This document shows, one piece after another, positions 7,505 through 14,149 of a stretch of 14,487 bases of DNA. The stretch is taken from assembly GCA_002410555.1 (NCBI GenBank), contig DHSR01000002.1, positions 1 through 14,487 of the forward strand, read 5' to 3'. The position numbers and the translations under genes are program-made. The first letter of the stretch is position 1. Every line of letters begins with the position of its first letter. Origin of the DNA: Bacteroidales bacterium UBA5281 (GTDB taxonomy: Bacteria > Bacteroidota > Bacteroidia > Bacteroidales > Lentimicrobiaceae). The notes under the pieces are model-generated. The model made no database searches. It was given only the letters and a program-made list of their open reading frames with translations, and was not told the origin of the DNA.

Positions 7505-8761
7505 TTATCTGGAGGATTTATCGAAAAAACTGGCAGAAACAGTTAATTGCAGATAAAAGAACTGCGAAAAACCGCTATAAAGATTCCTTTGCACGTATTT
7601 CAATGTTTGGGTAGGTAGGTAAAAACAATATCCTGCCTGAACCGAAGCCTGAGGATAGAGGCGGTAATTCAGTATCAGGTCGTTTTCAAAACCCAGCCCC
7701 TGACTGTTTTTTGTGTAATGATTGCCCCGCGCCTGAGCAAAGTAATGAAGGGTGTTGCTTAAATTGAGGCGTTCAGTAGCTTTGTATGTAGCGTAGAGAT
7801 AGCCATTTATAAGCCCGCCCCAGTCTGTTCCTGCTGCCGGGTTGGTGTAATAATCCATTTCTCCCGAATATTTATGTCGGTTGCCGTATAAAAGGTCAAA
7901 GAGATGATCGGTGCCAATGGCAGCCGGCTCATTCTTGTTTCCCGAAAGGTAACTAAAACCACCGCCCAGTGTAATCTTATCTAATTTCATTGAAGCATCT
8001 GCCTCAGCAAGCAGCGCACTTATATTTCCACCATGCCCGCGATTACCCCACTGATAATAAGCATGAGCCCATAAATTAAACCTGTCGTCGCTGAAACTTG
8101 AATATAATCCGGTGGTGTTTTTATAATTCATGGAATTGCTTGTGTCGTTTATTGTTTTGCCGGATGAGATGTGTAGTAGTGAAAGATTTATCTGGTTAAG
8201 CTTTCTGTTTAGCCAGATGAAGTTAAGATTTTTTATGCGTGAGGCTGGATAGTAATTGTTTTCCCTGAGATCATTTAAGGTATTCCAGGTGGCACCAAAA
8301 TGAAGGTTCCAGTCTGACAATTTAAGTTTAGCGACTGCAGCATCGTAGGCCAACCCATTTTGGTTCCAGTTGCGTTCGCCCAACAGTCGCTTACTGTCGT
8401 AGGCCAACATTTGTCGGCCCACCGATAACCATCCGGCATCATTTAAAGCTAACTCCACATAGGCCTCGAACAGCGCAAAGGATGGATTATTTCCTGTTCC
8501 TGTGGCACTTATTTTTGGATCATCTCCCCAGATCCGTACATCCTGTGGGGTAATTTTAATCCGTAATTTTTCGGTTTGGTATCCAAAGCTCAGCCGACTG
8601 CGTTGTGAAACCAGCAGGGTAGGATGGTGGTCATCTGCTGCCAGGCTGGTATAGCCATCTCTGAATTCTAAACGTGGCCGAAGTTCGGCACTCATCTGAA
8701 ATTGAGCTTGTGCGTGGTTGAAAATGAATAACGTAAGAAAAGTAAGTAATAGTTGTTTCAT
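7505..8761 (-). CDS. Alginate-export-type outer-membrane beta-barrel
   Basis: This is a predicted outer-membrane porin-like protein of 418 residues. It starts with a clear signal peptide (K2, hydrophobic 3-14, likely cleavage at AQA|Q, residue 19). The mature part begins MSAELRPRLEFRDGY, continues with QRSRLSFGYQ, then KITPQDVRIWGDDP. This start is characteristic of the alginate-export porin family (PF13372), named after Pseudomonas AlgE. Many alternating strands and a terminal aromatic strand (FFYLQLTVSASFF) support a barrel. Many Bacteroidota homologues lie far from any polysaccharide genes, and no such genes are seen here. The substrate is therefore unknown and alginate should not be assumed. 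The gene ends convergently with DUF721, 57 bp away, and is divergent from yitT. Confidence 0.8.
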   Translation of the reverse strand: MKQLLLTFLTLFIFNHAQAQFQMSAELRPRLEFRDGYTSLAADDHHPTLLVSQRSRLSFGYQTEKLRIKITPQDVRIWGDDPKISATGTGNNPSFALFEAYVELALNDAGWLSVGRQMLAYDSKRLLGERNWNQNGLAYDAAVAKLKLSDWNLHFGATWNTLNDLRENNYYPASRIKNLNFIWLNRKLNQINLSLLHISSGKTINDTSNSMNYKNTTGLYSSFSDDRFNLWAHAYYQWGNRGHGGNISALLAEADASMKLDKITLGGGFSYLSGNKNEPAAIGTDHLFDLLYGNRHKYSGEMDYYTNPAAGTDWGGLINGYLYATYKATERLNLSNTLHYFAQARGNHYTKNSQGLGFENDLILNYRLYPQASVQAGYCFYLPTQTLKYVQRNLYSGFSQFFYLQLTVSASFFDKSSR

Positions 8762-8789
8762 GGGCTGAAATGGTTATAATTTTATAAAT

Positions 8790-8797
8790 CAAAAGTA
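8790..8797 (-). promoter_or_regulatory. -7 promoter box for the porin gene
   Basis: On the - strand this reads TACTTTTG, an exact TAnnTTTG match, ending 28 bp before the porin ATG. The position 19-20 bp upstream reads TTA or TAA, not TTG, so the -33 element is imperfect. Confidence 0.5.
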
Positions 8798-8927
8798 GCA
8801 ATATATTTAATACTGATTAATATATTCTCCGTTTAAATTATTCTATTGAATTTGAATATATTGGCTAATTTATTCTGCGACAACCAGATTTATTAATTAC
8901 GAATTATTACCATAGTTCATATCTTCA

Positions 8928-9056
8928 ATGATGAAGGCTTTTGCATCCGATAGGATAAAAAATAATTATGTAGTATTGATAATAATTGTCCCTGAAGATA
9001 TCACAAATGTTATTATTGACAAAAAACGTAATAGCTTTGTACTGGAATTCAAATAA
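8928..9056 (+). CDS. Doubtful 42-codon ORF
   Basis: The frame ATG-ATG (8928/8931) to TAA (9054-9056) encodes 42 residues, beginning MMKAFASDRIKNNYVV, with a hydrophobic VLIII patch and a basic/acidic tail. No ribosome-binding site or promoter box precedes it. It overlaps the -7 box at 9032-9039 that fits yitT. The sequence resembles no family I know. It could be a chance ORF, a small leader peptide or the remnant of a gene. Confidence 0.15.
   Translation: MMKAFASDRIKNNYVVLIIIVPEDITNVIIDKKRNSFVLEFK
9032..9039 (+). promoter_or_regulatory. -7 promoter box for the yitT-family gene
   Basis: TAGCTTTG is an exact TAnnTTTG match and lies 47 bp before the ATG at 9087, giving a leader of roughly 40 bases. 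The -33 position has TTA at a 19-bp spacing, not the canonical TTG. Confidence 0.5.
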
Positions 9057-9086
9057 AGCTATTTAGTTAACTAACAACACTTTACC

Positions 9087-10013
9087 ATGCCATTCATTCC
9101 AAAAGAGAAACTGTTCTCACGCAGTTGGTTTATATCCTATGCTCTTATTGTGGCCGGGGCTTTTATTCTTGCCTCGGGATTCGTTTTTTTTATCAATCCA
9201 TACAACATAGTTACAGGCGGAGTATACGGGATTGCTATTGTACTGCATCATCTTACAGAAGGATTGTTTTCGTTTTGGCCCAATGGAATTCCCATAGGTC
9301 TAATCGGATTGACTTTAAATATACCATTAACCATAATAGGTGTCCGGATTTTGGGGCCCCGGTTTGGTATTAAAACAGTAATAGGATTTTTTCTTGCGTC
9401 GTTTTTCATGGATATGCTTACCATGATTGTAGGTGAAAACGATCCACTGGGCCTTTCAGAAGAAGTATTTATGTCGGTAATTTTTGGTGGAGTTCTTATC
9501 GGTTTTGGACTTGGGTTGATCTTTAAATCTAAAGCCACATCCGGCGGCTCCGATATTGTTGCAATGATTATTAGTAAATATACTGCTTTGCCGTTGGGCC
9601 AGTTGCTGATTTACATTGATTCTGTTATCGTAATCTTTGGCCTCATTGTATTCCAGGATTGGAAGGTGCCTCTTTATTCATGGATCGAGATTTTTGTTGT
9701 TGGTAAAGTTATTGATATTACGATGCAAGGGATTTCTTATGACAAGTCTGTGTTTATTATTTCAAAACAATTTGAGCTAATCCGGAACAAAATCATAAAC
9801 GACCTGGAACGGGGAGGTACTTATATTCCCGGTAAAGGAATGTTTAATAATGCAGATAAAACGATTATTTTTACGGTACTTAACCGCCGCGAACTGGCTA
9901 TTCTTCAGGAATACATTCATCAAATTGATGACAAAGCTTTTGTTATAGTAACCGATGCCAACGAGATTCTTGGAGAAGGTTTCAAGTCGCTGGGTGATAA
10001 GCTTTCTGATTGA
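9087..10013 (+). CDS. YitT family membrane protein
   Basis: This polytopic inner-membrane protein has 308 residues and belongs to the YitT family (DUF161 membrane part plus C-terminal DUF2179). Hydrophobic segments lie at about 13-36, 41-56, 68-88, 96-116, 128-147 and 172-189. The family signature INPYNIVTGGVYGIA spans 36-50, and SKATSGGSDIVA at 148-159 is the second glycine-rich signature. Residues about 222-298 form the soluble DUF2179 domain, with ERGGTYIPGKGMF (241-253) and VTDANEILGEGF near the end. The biochemical function of the family is not established. DUF2179 resembles small ligand-binding domains, so a transporter with a regulatory domain is one possibility. It is monocistronic in appearance and divergent from the porin gene. 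Confidence 0.9.
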   Translation: MPFIPKEKLFSRSWFISYALIVAGAFILASGFVFFINPYNIVTGGVYGIAIVLHHLTEGLFSFWPNGIPIGLIGLTLNIPLTIIGVRILGPRFGIKTVIGFFLASFFMDMLTMIVGENDPLGLSEEVFMSVIFGGVLIGFGLGLIFKSKATSGGSDIVAMIISKYTALPLGQLLIYIDSVIVIFGLIVFQDWKVPLYSWIEIFVVGKVIDITMQGISYDKSVFIISKQFELIRNKIINDLERGGTYIPGKGMFNNADKTIIFTVLNRRELAILQEYIHQIDDKAFVIVTDANEILGEGFKSLGDKLSD

Positions 10014-10158
10014 TGTTTCAGTATTCTGTAAAAAATGTCCGTTCATGAAGTTCCATACCTTCTCTGCGAAGATTTGATTCTGAACTTTATAAACCGGACA
10101 TGCAACTTTTTGCAGGCACCTAACAAAAGATGAAATTTAAGAGGAAGAATAAATTTTA

Positions 10159-10190
10159 TTTCAAGCAAAGCATGGGTTTGCTTTTTGAAA
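10159..10190. terminator. Bulged hairpin between convergent genes, possible terminator
   Basis: AAGCAAA (10163-10169) pairs with TTTGCTT (10177-10183) across a 7-base loop. TTTC (10159-10162) then pairs with GAAA (10187-10190) outside a 3-T bulge. It lies 145 bp after the yitT-family stop and 8 bp beyond the hemoglobin stop on the other strand. It could therefore terminate either transcript, and it fits the hemoglobin end better. No long T-run follows outside the stem. Confidence 0.4.
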
Positions 10191-10198
10191 GGATAACT

Positions 10199-10651
10199 TT
10201 ACTTTTCTATGATCATCCCTTTCAGTGACCACAGTATTGCCAAAACATCCTTTTTTGACTCTTCATCAATTTTATGCTTATCCAGCACCATTAAAACATC
10301 ATCAATCACGCACATGTAATCTGCCGGACTTATATTCATTCCCTGATGGGTCGTTATCATATCTTTACCTGAATATCCGGGAGGCCCGCCACTGCCCGCA
10401 CTAAAAAATTCGATAGTGTGTTTTTTTATTTCAGCCAGGTGATCAGGTTGATCAAGAATTGGAATAAAGCGTTCCTGTATGGCCGGATTGTTCATGTGGG
10501 CTTCAACTATATCATCCACAATTTTAGTGATGCCAGCTTCGCCACCGAGACGATCATAAAGGCTTGCCTCGTCAACTTTGACAGGCTTTTGCGCCATTAA
10601 TGCAAGGGTCATTGCAAAAAGCAAAAACGTGAGAGAAAGCAACTTTTTCAT
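10199..10651 (-). CDS. Exported group I truncated hemoglobin
   Basis: This 150-residue protein combines a signal peptide (K2-K3, hydrophobic 4-19, probable cleavage ALMA|Q at residue 20) with a group I truncated hemoglobin fold (TrHbN-like; about 30-148). SLYDRLGGEAGITKIVDDIV is the standard opening, GGPPGYSGKDM the middle signature, and H102 in TTHQGMNIS is the expected proximal heme ligand. There is no lipobox, so the mature protein should be soluble in the periplasm or exported. Most TrHbs are cytosolic. The residue aligned with the distal B10 tyrosine (DFY in mycobacterial TrHbN) is V49 in DDIVEAH, so ligand chemistry may differ from NO-dioxygenating TrHbN. The family binds O2, NO or other small ligands. 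The AraC-type regulator lies 211 bp upstream on the same strand. Confidence 0.88.
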   Translation of the reverse strand: MKKLLSLTFLLFAMTLALMAQKPVKVDEASLYDRLGGEAGITKIVDDIVEAHMNNPAIQERFIPILDQPDHLAEIKKHTIEFFSAGSGGPPGYSGKDMITTHQGMNISPADYMCVIDDVLMVLDKHKIDEESKKDVLAILWSLKGMIIEK

Positions 10652-10768
10652 GACTTTGATTTTTAGTTGGATAAGATTGAATTGTCATCTATCAACAGTC
10701 CCTATGCGATATTCAATCAGATTATCTCAGTGAGCGCATTTTGATTAAGAGGGTTTAAGTTGATAGTG

Positions 10769-10776
10769 CAAAGTTA
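10769..10776 (-). promoter_or_regulatory. -7 promoter box for the hemoglobin gene
   Basis: The - strand reads TAACTTTG, an exact TAnnTTTG match, about 117 bp before the hemoglobin ATG, implying a leader of roughly 110 bases. The -33 position is poor, which fits a promoter that needs an activator. A second exact match, TACATTTG at 10812-10819 (- strand), overlaps the direct repeats and is an alternative. Confidence 0.4.
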
Positions 10777-10803
10777 CTATCCCTGAATAGGTTACAGGTT
10801 TAT

Positions 10804-10834
10804 TTTTGGTTCAAATGTATGTAATTTTGGTTCA
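10804..10834. promoter_or_regulatory. Two 10-bp direct repeats with 21-bp period, possible AraC-type operator
   Basis: TTTTGGTTCA occurs at 10804-10813 and again, identically, at 10825-10834. The flanking TA at the -3 and -2 positions is also shared, so 12 of 13 bases match. The period is exactly 21 bp, two helical turns, which is the classic arrangement of paired AraC-family half-sites. On the - strand the repeats (TGAACCAAAA) lie upstream of the -7 box at 10776-10769, with 27 bp between. That puts the nearer copy at roughly -40 to -49, a normal place for an activator. The adjacent gene on the upstream side encodes an AraC-type regulator. An inverted 8-bp copy, CTGAACCA, is found at 12260-12267, in the regulator's own upstream region. 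Binding is inference. Confidence 0.5.
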
Positions 10835-10862
10835 GTGATGGTGAATTTTAATTATGAAGAAC

Positions 10863-12047
10863 TTATGATTTAATTGTGCTCAGATAATCGGAAGGATAAA
10901 CGCCAAATTTTTTTCTGAAACATTTGGAGAAGTAGGAAGGACTGCTGAAACCGGCATCAAATGCGACTTCTGAAATATTGCCGGCCTGTAACTGTAATAA
11001 ATTCAATGCTCTGTTTAATCGATATTCCTTTAAGAAGGTATTGAGAGATTTGCCTGTTAATGCATTCAATTTACGATACAATTGTGATTTGCTAAAGCCC
11101 AATGGTTTATTGAAATCTTCAACTTTTATGCTGGCTTCACTCCATATTTTATCAACGAAATTAATCAAGCGATTTAAAAATATCTCGTCTTCAGGCTTAA
11201 GGGAGAAAACCTGCTTACTATTTAAAACAGTATTATAATTCTCGCTTTCATACAATTCTTTCGTTTCTGATGATACTATAATTGCAGCCTTAACCGTTTC
11301 GCACATTCGTTCTGCCAGTTTAATGGTGTCTTCGAAAAGTGTGTCTTTCCCGGTAACAGGCAAACCGGCACTGAGCGCAATTTTTAGTTCAATATTGAGT
11401 GGATTGTGATTATTTGTAAATGATTGAAATCCAACCTGCAATTTAAGGGCACAGGATAAAGCATTGGAAACAGATTCAAAGGAGACCAGGAAATAATCCT
11501 TCTGTTGCTTTACCAGTCTCCCGTTAAAAAGACTCAGCGTTTCAATTATTAATTCATTGTATCGTTTTATATCAAGATCCGATTGAATTAAGTCTTTTGT
11601 TTTTAAGGATTTCCTTGTCCATTTAATCACCATAATGGTTCTAAAAGCCGGATCATTGATAATATTCAGGTCACTATTAAGGGCTTTCTCTGGATCTTCA
11701 ATCCTTCCCAAAAATGACTCAACAATATTGGCTTCCACTTCAATGATCATGTGTGAGACTTCGCCATGAGCATGATTGTGCATTTCCTGTATAGCTTGTT
11801 TGTTGGGGGCTTCAACCAGGCAAAATGCTGTTTTTCGCTTTTCGTCAAACCAATAGGTCAATCCCCTGCAATCGAATTCATGCTGGATTTTTAAATCTGC
11901 CTGATGCAACTGAGCCACAATTTCTGCTGTAACTGCATCTGATACATCGTGTCGGTCCATGTAAATTGGCATATCCCTGGTTTTTGATGTTGGTTTTAAT
12001 TTCAGTGGTGCAGGTAATCGTGAATCGTAACCATTTTTTAAAGTCAT
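10863..12047 (-). CDS. AraC-type regulator with DUF4242 and cyclase-like domains
   Basis: This 394-residue, apparently cytosolic protein has three parts. Residues about 26-105 match DUF4242, the SCO4226-like nickel-binding ferredoxin-type fold: MPIYMDRHDV, TYWFDE, FCLVEAPNKQAI, and a histidine cluster H90, H92, H94, H99. Residues about 135-280 look like a class III nucleotidyl cyclase domain that has lost key residues: the first metal-binding Asp region reads IKWTRKS, the GD pair reads KD (D184), and the catalytic Asn position reads K in IKLAERM. It is probably inactive and may sense a ligand or dimerise. Residues about 295-394 are an AraC DNA-binding domain (GFSKSQLYRKL, then ISEVAFDAGFSSPSYFSKCFRKKFG). 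DUF4242 proteins usually begin at MPxYMD, so M26 (ATG at 11972) is an alternative start. It lies upstream of the hemoglobin gene on the same strand and is a plausible regulator of it. Confidence 0.85.
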   Translation of the reverse strand: MTLKNGYDSRLPAPLKLKPTSKTRDMPIYMDRHDVSDAVTAEIVAQLHQADLKIQHEFDCRGLTYWFDEKRKTAFCLVEAPNKQAIQEMHNHAHGEVSHMIIEVEANIVESFLGRIEDPEKALNSDLNIINDPAFRTIMVIKWTRKSLKTKDLIQSDLDIKRYNELIIETLSLFNGRLVKQQKDYFLVSFESVSNALSCALKLQVGFQSFTNNHNPLNIELKIALSAGLPVTGKDTLFEDTIKLAERMCETVKAAIIVSSETKELYESENYNTVLNSKQVFSLKPEDEIFLNRLINFVDKIWSEASIKVEDFNKPLGFSKSQLYRKLNALTGKSLNTFLKEYRLNRALNLLQLQAGNISEVAFDAGFSSPSYFSKCFRKKFGVYPSDYLSTIKS

Positions 12048-12482
12048 GCTCTAAATTTGGTATTCTTAATGAAAGAAACCCCGTAAAAGAACCCCTTCTT
12101 AAACAATATCCTTATAGCATTTTTGGCAATGGTTGTGGATAAAACAAATAAAATGGAATTTTGTCTGTTTACCATGCCCACTAAAAATTCTTCCTGATTG
12201 AGGCCAAAAAAATACAGCTACCCGCCAGGAACCTACCAAATGCTATTTAAAAAGCATGTCTGAACCAGGTTAGAAATCATTGGTCTTTAACACATTTGAA
12301 GAAAATAAAATCTGTTTTAATTGCTAAATAATTCCTTATTCCGTATTTTTGAATACGTTAAAAATGGACGTAGGAAGATGCCGGTGATGATGCCTTAATC
12401 ATTGAAAATTAGTAAAATTTAACGGTGAATAAACTTTCAGGGAAAGCATTCTTAATTGTAAAACCATTAAATAAAAACGGAA
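12048..12482. other. Divergent intergenic region with promoter towards the right
   Basis: This 435-bp AT-rich gap lies between the regulator (- strand) and the 142-residue protein (+ strand). It contains the well-formed + strand promoter at 12321-12351 and an inverted partial copy (CTGAACCA, 12260-12267) of the repeat found upstream of the hemoglobin gene. I find no exact TAnnTTTG box for the regulator on the - strand, no ORF worth reporting and no recognisable RNA gene. Confidence 0.5.
12321..12351 (+). promoter_or_regulatory. Bacteroidota promoter, TTG-N20-TATTTTTG
   Basis: TTG at 12321-12323 and TATTTTTG at 12344-12351 are separated by 20 bp, matching the -33/-7 consensus of the Bacteroidota primary sigma factor. 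Transcription should begin near 12356, leaving a leader of about 125 bases before the ATG at 12483. The -7 box is embedded in a palindrome, CGTATT-TTTG-AATACG (12342-12357), which could be an operator. Confidence 0.6.
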
Positions 12483-12911
12483 ATGGATCACGTAGTTTAC
12501 ATTGATTACAAAGCCAGAGAATTGGACCACCTCAAATCCGGAGAAAAAAATATGATTATCCGGGGAGCCATGGGACGGAAATTCCCCTACAATGCCGTAA
12601 ATGCTGATGATGTTCTTTATTTAATAGAAAATAAAGGCGATGGTATGATAAAGGCAAAAGCCATGGTGAAACAGGTTTTTAATTCGGATAAACTTACACC
12701 GGAGGAGTCGGAAAGCCTGGTAATGGAAAATCAGGATAAGCTTCAACTTGATGAAAATCTCTTCAAACGATTTGCCGGAAAACGGTACATTGTTTTAATT
12801 ACAATCACAGATTTCGAAACATTGGAACCTTTTAAGATTGACCGTTCGGATTATGGTAATATGGATGACTGGCTGCCGGTGGGAAATATCGAAAAAGTTA
12901 AAATTAAATGA
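12483..12911 (+). CDS. Conserved small protein, PUA/ASCH-like
   Basis: This is a cytosolic protein of 142 residues with no signal peptide. The order of elements resembles PUA/ASCH-type folds, which bind RNA or nucleotides: LKSGEKNMIIRGAMGR (about 17-32, like the sGeKt...R motif of ASCH), NADDVLYLIENKGDGMIKAKAMVKQVF (about 40-66, like the hydrophobic kvGD.v.l strand, then a K/A-rich strand), and a late strand KRYIVLITITDFE. The end, IDRSDYGNMDDWLPVG, is strikingly specific and probably conserved. The fold call is by eye and the function is unknown. The gene has its own promoter (12321-12351) and a 170-bp gap to the following acyltransferase. Confidence 0.6.
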   Translation: MDHVVYIDYKARELDHLKSGEKNMIIRGAMGRKFPYNAVNADDVLYLIENKGDGMIKAKAMVKQVFNSDKLTPEESESLVMENQDKLQLDENLFKRFAGKRYIVLITITDFETLEPFKIDRSDYGNMDDWLPVGNIEKVKIK

Positions 12912-13047
12912 AATGCAACTTATGAATCCGTCAAAATCGGTGATCAGACTAAGTTTGTCATACTTCTATCATTAATTGCTATGGTAAGCGCGCTTTTTTG
13001 TTATTCAAATGGGGGGCAGTTTTACCAGCTTTCGTGGCGAGGAAGTC

Positions 13048-13078
13048 TTGATTTTTGGTGAAGGGATTTATAAATTTG
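13048..13078 (+). promoter_or_regulatory. Bacteroidota promoter directly before the acyltransferase ATG
   Basis: TTG at 13048-13050 and TAAATTTG at 13071-13078 are 20 bp apart, the same spacing as the promoter at 12321-12351. The box ends 3 bp before the ATG at 13082, so the mRNA would start at or within a few bases of the start codon. This supports ATG 13082 over the upstream TTG at 13055, which lies inside the promoter. Confidence 0.6.
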
Positions 13079-13081
13079 ATA

Positions 13082-14149
13082 ATGCAGGAAATCAGAAAAC
13101 GGATTGTTTATATCGATTTAATAAAGGTATTTTTAACTTGTATGGTGGTTGCACATCATGCCGGTCAGGCTTATGGAAATACCGGGGGTGTTTGGTTGGT
13201 GTCCGATGCTCCTAAATTGGACTATTTAAAATCCTTCTTCTTTATTAACGCTTCTTATATGATGGGCTTTTATTTTTTTATATCGGGTTACTTCACATAT
13301 TACTCCCTTCATAATAAATCCGTTAAAATATATTTAAAAAGCAGGTTTTTTAGGCTGGGTTTGCCATTGTTGTTTTTCGCATTTTTTATTTTTGGCCCGT
13401 TACATTATTTTTCAGGCAACTATCAAACAAATTTCTTCAGCTTCTTAATAGATTTACATTTTAACCATCCACCACTTTCATTGGGACATCTTTGGTTTGT
13501 GGCCTCTTTACTGGCTTATTCTCTGGTTTATTTGTTGATTGTAAAAATTATAAAGGTAAACGTTAAATTTGCAGATACTTTTAAAGCCTGGTATCCAATA
13601 CTTTATTTGGTTTTTTTAATCCCTGCCAATGTTCTGGTAAGACACACATTTCCAATAGATTATTGGGTAACATGGCTAATACCGATAGAGGTTGCTCATT
13701 TACCTCAATACCTAAGTTTATTTTTGTTAGGTGCTTTATTTAACAAAGCCAAATGGTTAGAAACGATTAAACCTCTATCTTCCTTTGCTTATATGTTTGT
13801 CGGCTTATTGCTTTTCTTTTCCAGGTACTTTATTTACCAGCAATTCACAGCAATTTGGAGTGAGTCGGTTATAGAGTCTTTCTTATGTGTGGGATTGTGT
13901 TTTGGCATATTTTCATTTTTTAAATTGACTTTTAACCATATGAATAGTCTGGTAAGATTCTTATCCGACAATTCTTACGGCATTTATTTATTTCATTTAC
14001 TAATTGTCGCTGGCTTTCAACTATTATTATTAAATGTGGACCTAAACACCAACCTTAAGTTTGTGATTGTTACTCTTTTGAGTATTTTCACCGCAGGTGC
14101 ATTGAGTGCAATACTCCGAAAAAATAGTTTAATGAAAAGAATATTGTAA
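13082..14149 (+). CDS. Acyltransferase 3 family membrane protein
   Basis: This is a 355-residue integral membrane protein of the acyltransferase 3 family (OafA/YrhL-like). Members transfer acetyl or other acyl groups to sugars, lipids or antibiotics at the inner membrane. The opening, RKRIVYIDLIKVFLTCMVVAHHAG (Y10-D12 and H25/H26), is the family's first membrane segment with its conserved Asp and His. Next come FYFFISGYF and an arginine-rich KSRFFRLGLPLLF, equivalent to the RR..R..P motif. About ten hydrophobic segments follow, with SDNSYGIYLFHLLIV as the typical late segment. The substrate cannot be told, because no glycan or lipid genes are adjacent. The gene is clearly more AT-rich than the housekeeping genes at the left. 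I chose ATG 13082 because of the promoter just before it. Confidence 0.85.
   Translation: MQEIRKRIVYIDLIKVFLTCMVVAHHAGQAYGNTGGVWLVSDAPKLDYLKSFFFINASYMMGFYFFISGYFTYYSLHNKSVKIYLKSRFFRLGLPLLFFAFFIFGPLHYFSGNYQTNFFSFLIDLHFNHPPLSLGHLWFVASLLAYSLVYLLIVKIIKVNVKFADTFKAWYPILYLVFLIPANVLVRHTFPIDYWVTWLIPIEVAHLPQYLSLFLLGALFNKAKWLETIKPLSSFAYMFVGLLLFFSRYFIYQQFTAIWSESVIESFLCVGLCFGIFSFFKLTFNHMNSLVRFLSDNSYGIYLFHLLIVAGFQLLLLNVDLNTNLKFVIVTLLSIFTAGALSAILRKNSLMKRIL

Larger units (their letters stand above)
8762..9086. other. Divergent intergenic region, porin/yitT
   Basis: This 325-bp AT-rich gap separates two divergently transcribed genes. It contains one exact -7 box facing each way (8790-8797 on the - strand, 9032-9039 on the + strand) and one short ORF of doubtful reality (8928-9056, + strand). 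I see no RNA gene or strong terminator in it. Confidence 0.6.

Noticed and set aside
7487..7515. CCTTCCA/TGGAGG pairing between the convergent DUF721 and porin genes as a terminator
   Set aside because: A six-pair stem with a bulge and a 16-base loop, overlapping the porin stop and lacking a T-run. Not convincing.
12986..12999. AAGCGCGCTT followed by a T-run, terminator-like
   Set aside because: The palindrome has no room for a loop, so the usable stem is only about 3 bp.
13009..13215. 68-codon + strand frame overlapping the acyltransferase start
   Set aside because: It overlaps the acyltransferase gene in another frame, has no domain, and reads through its promoter.
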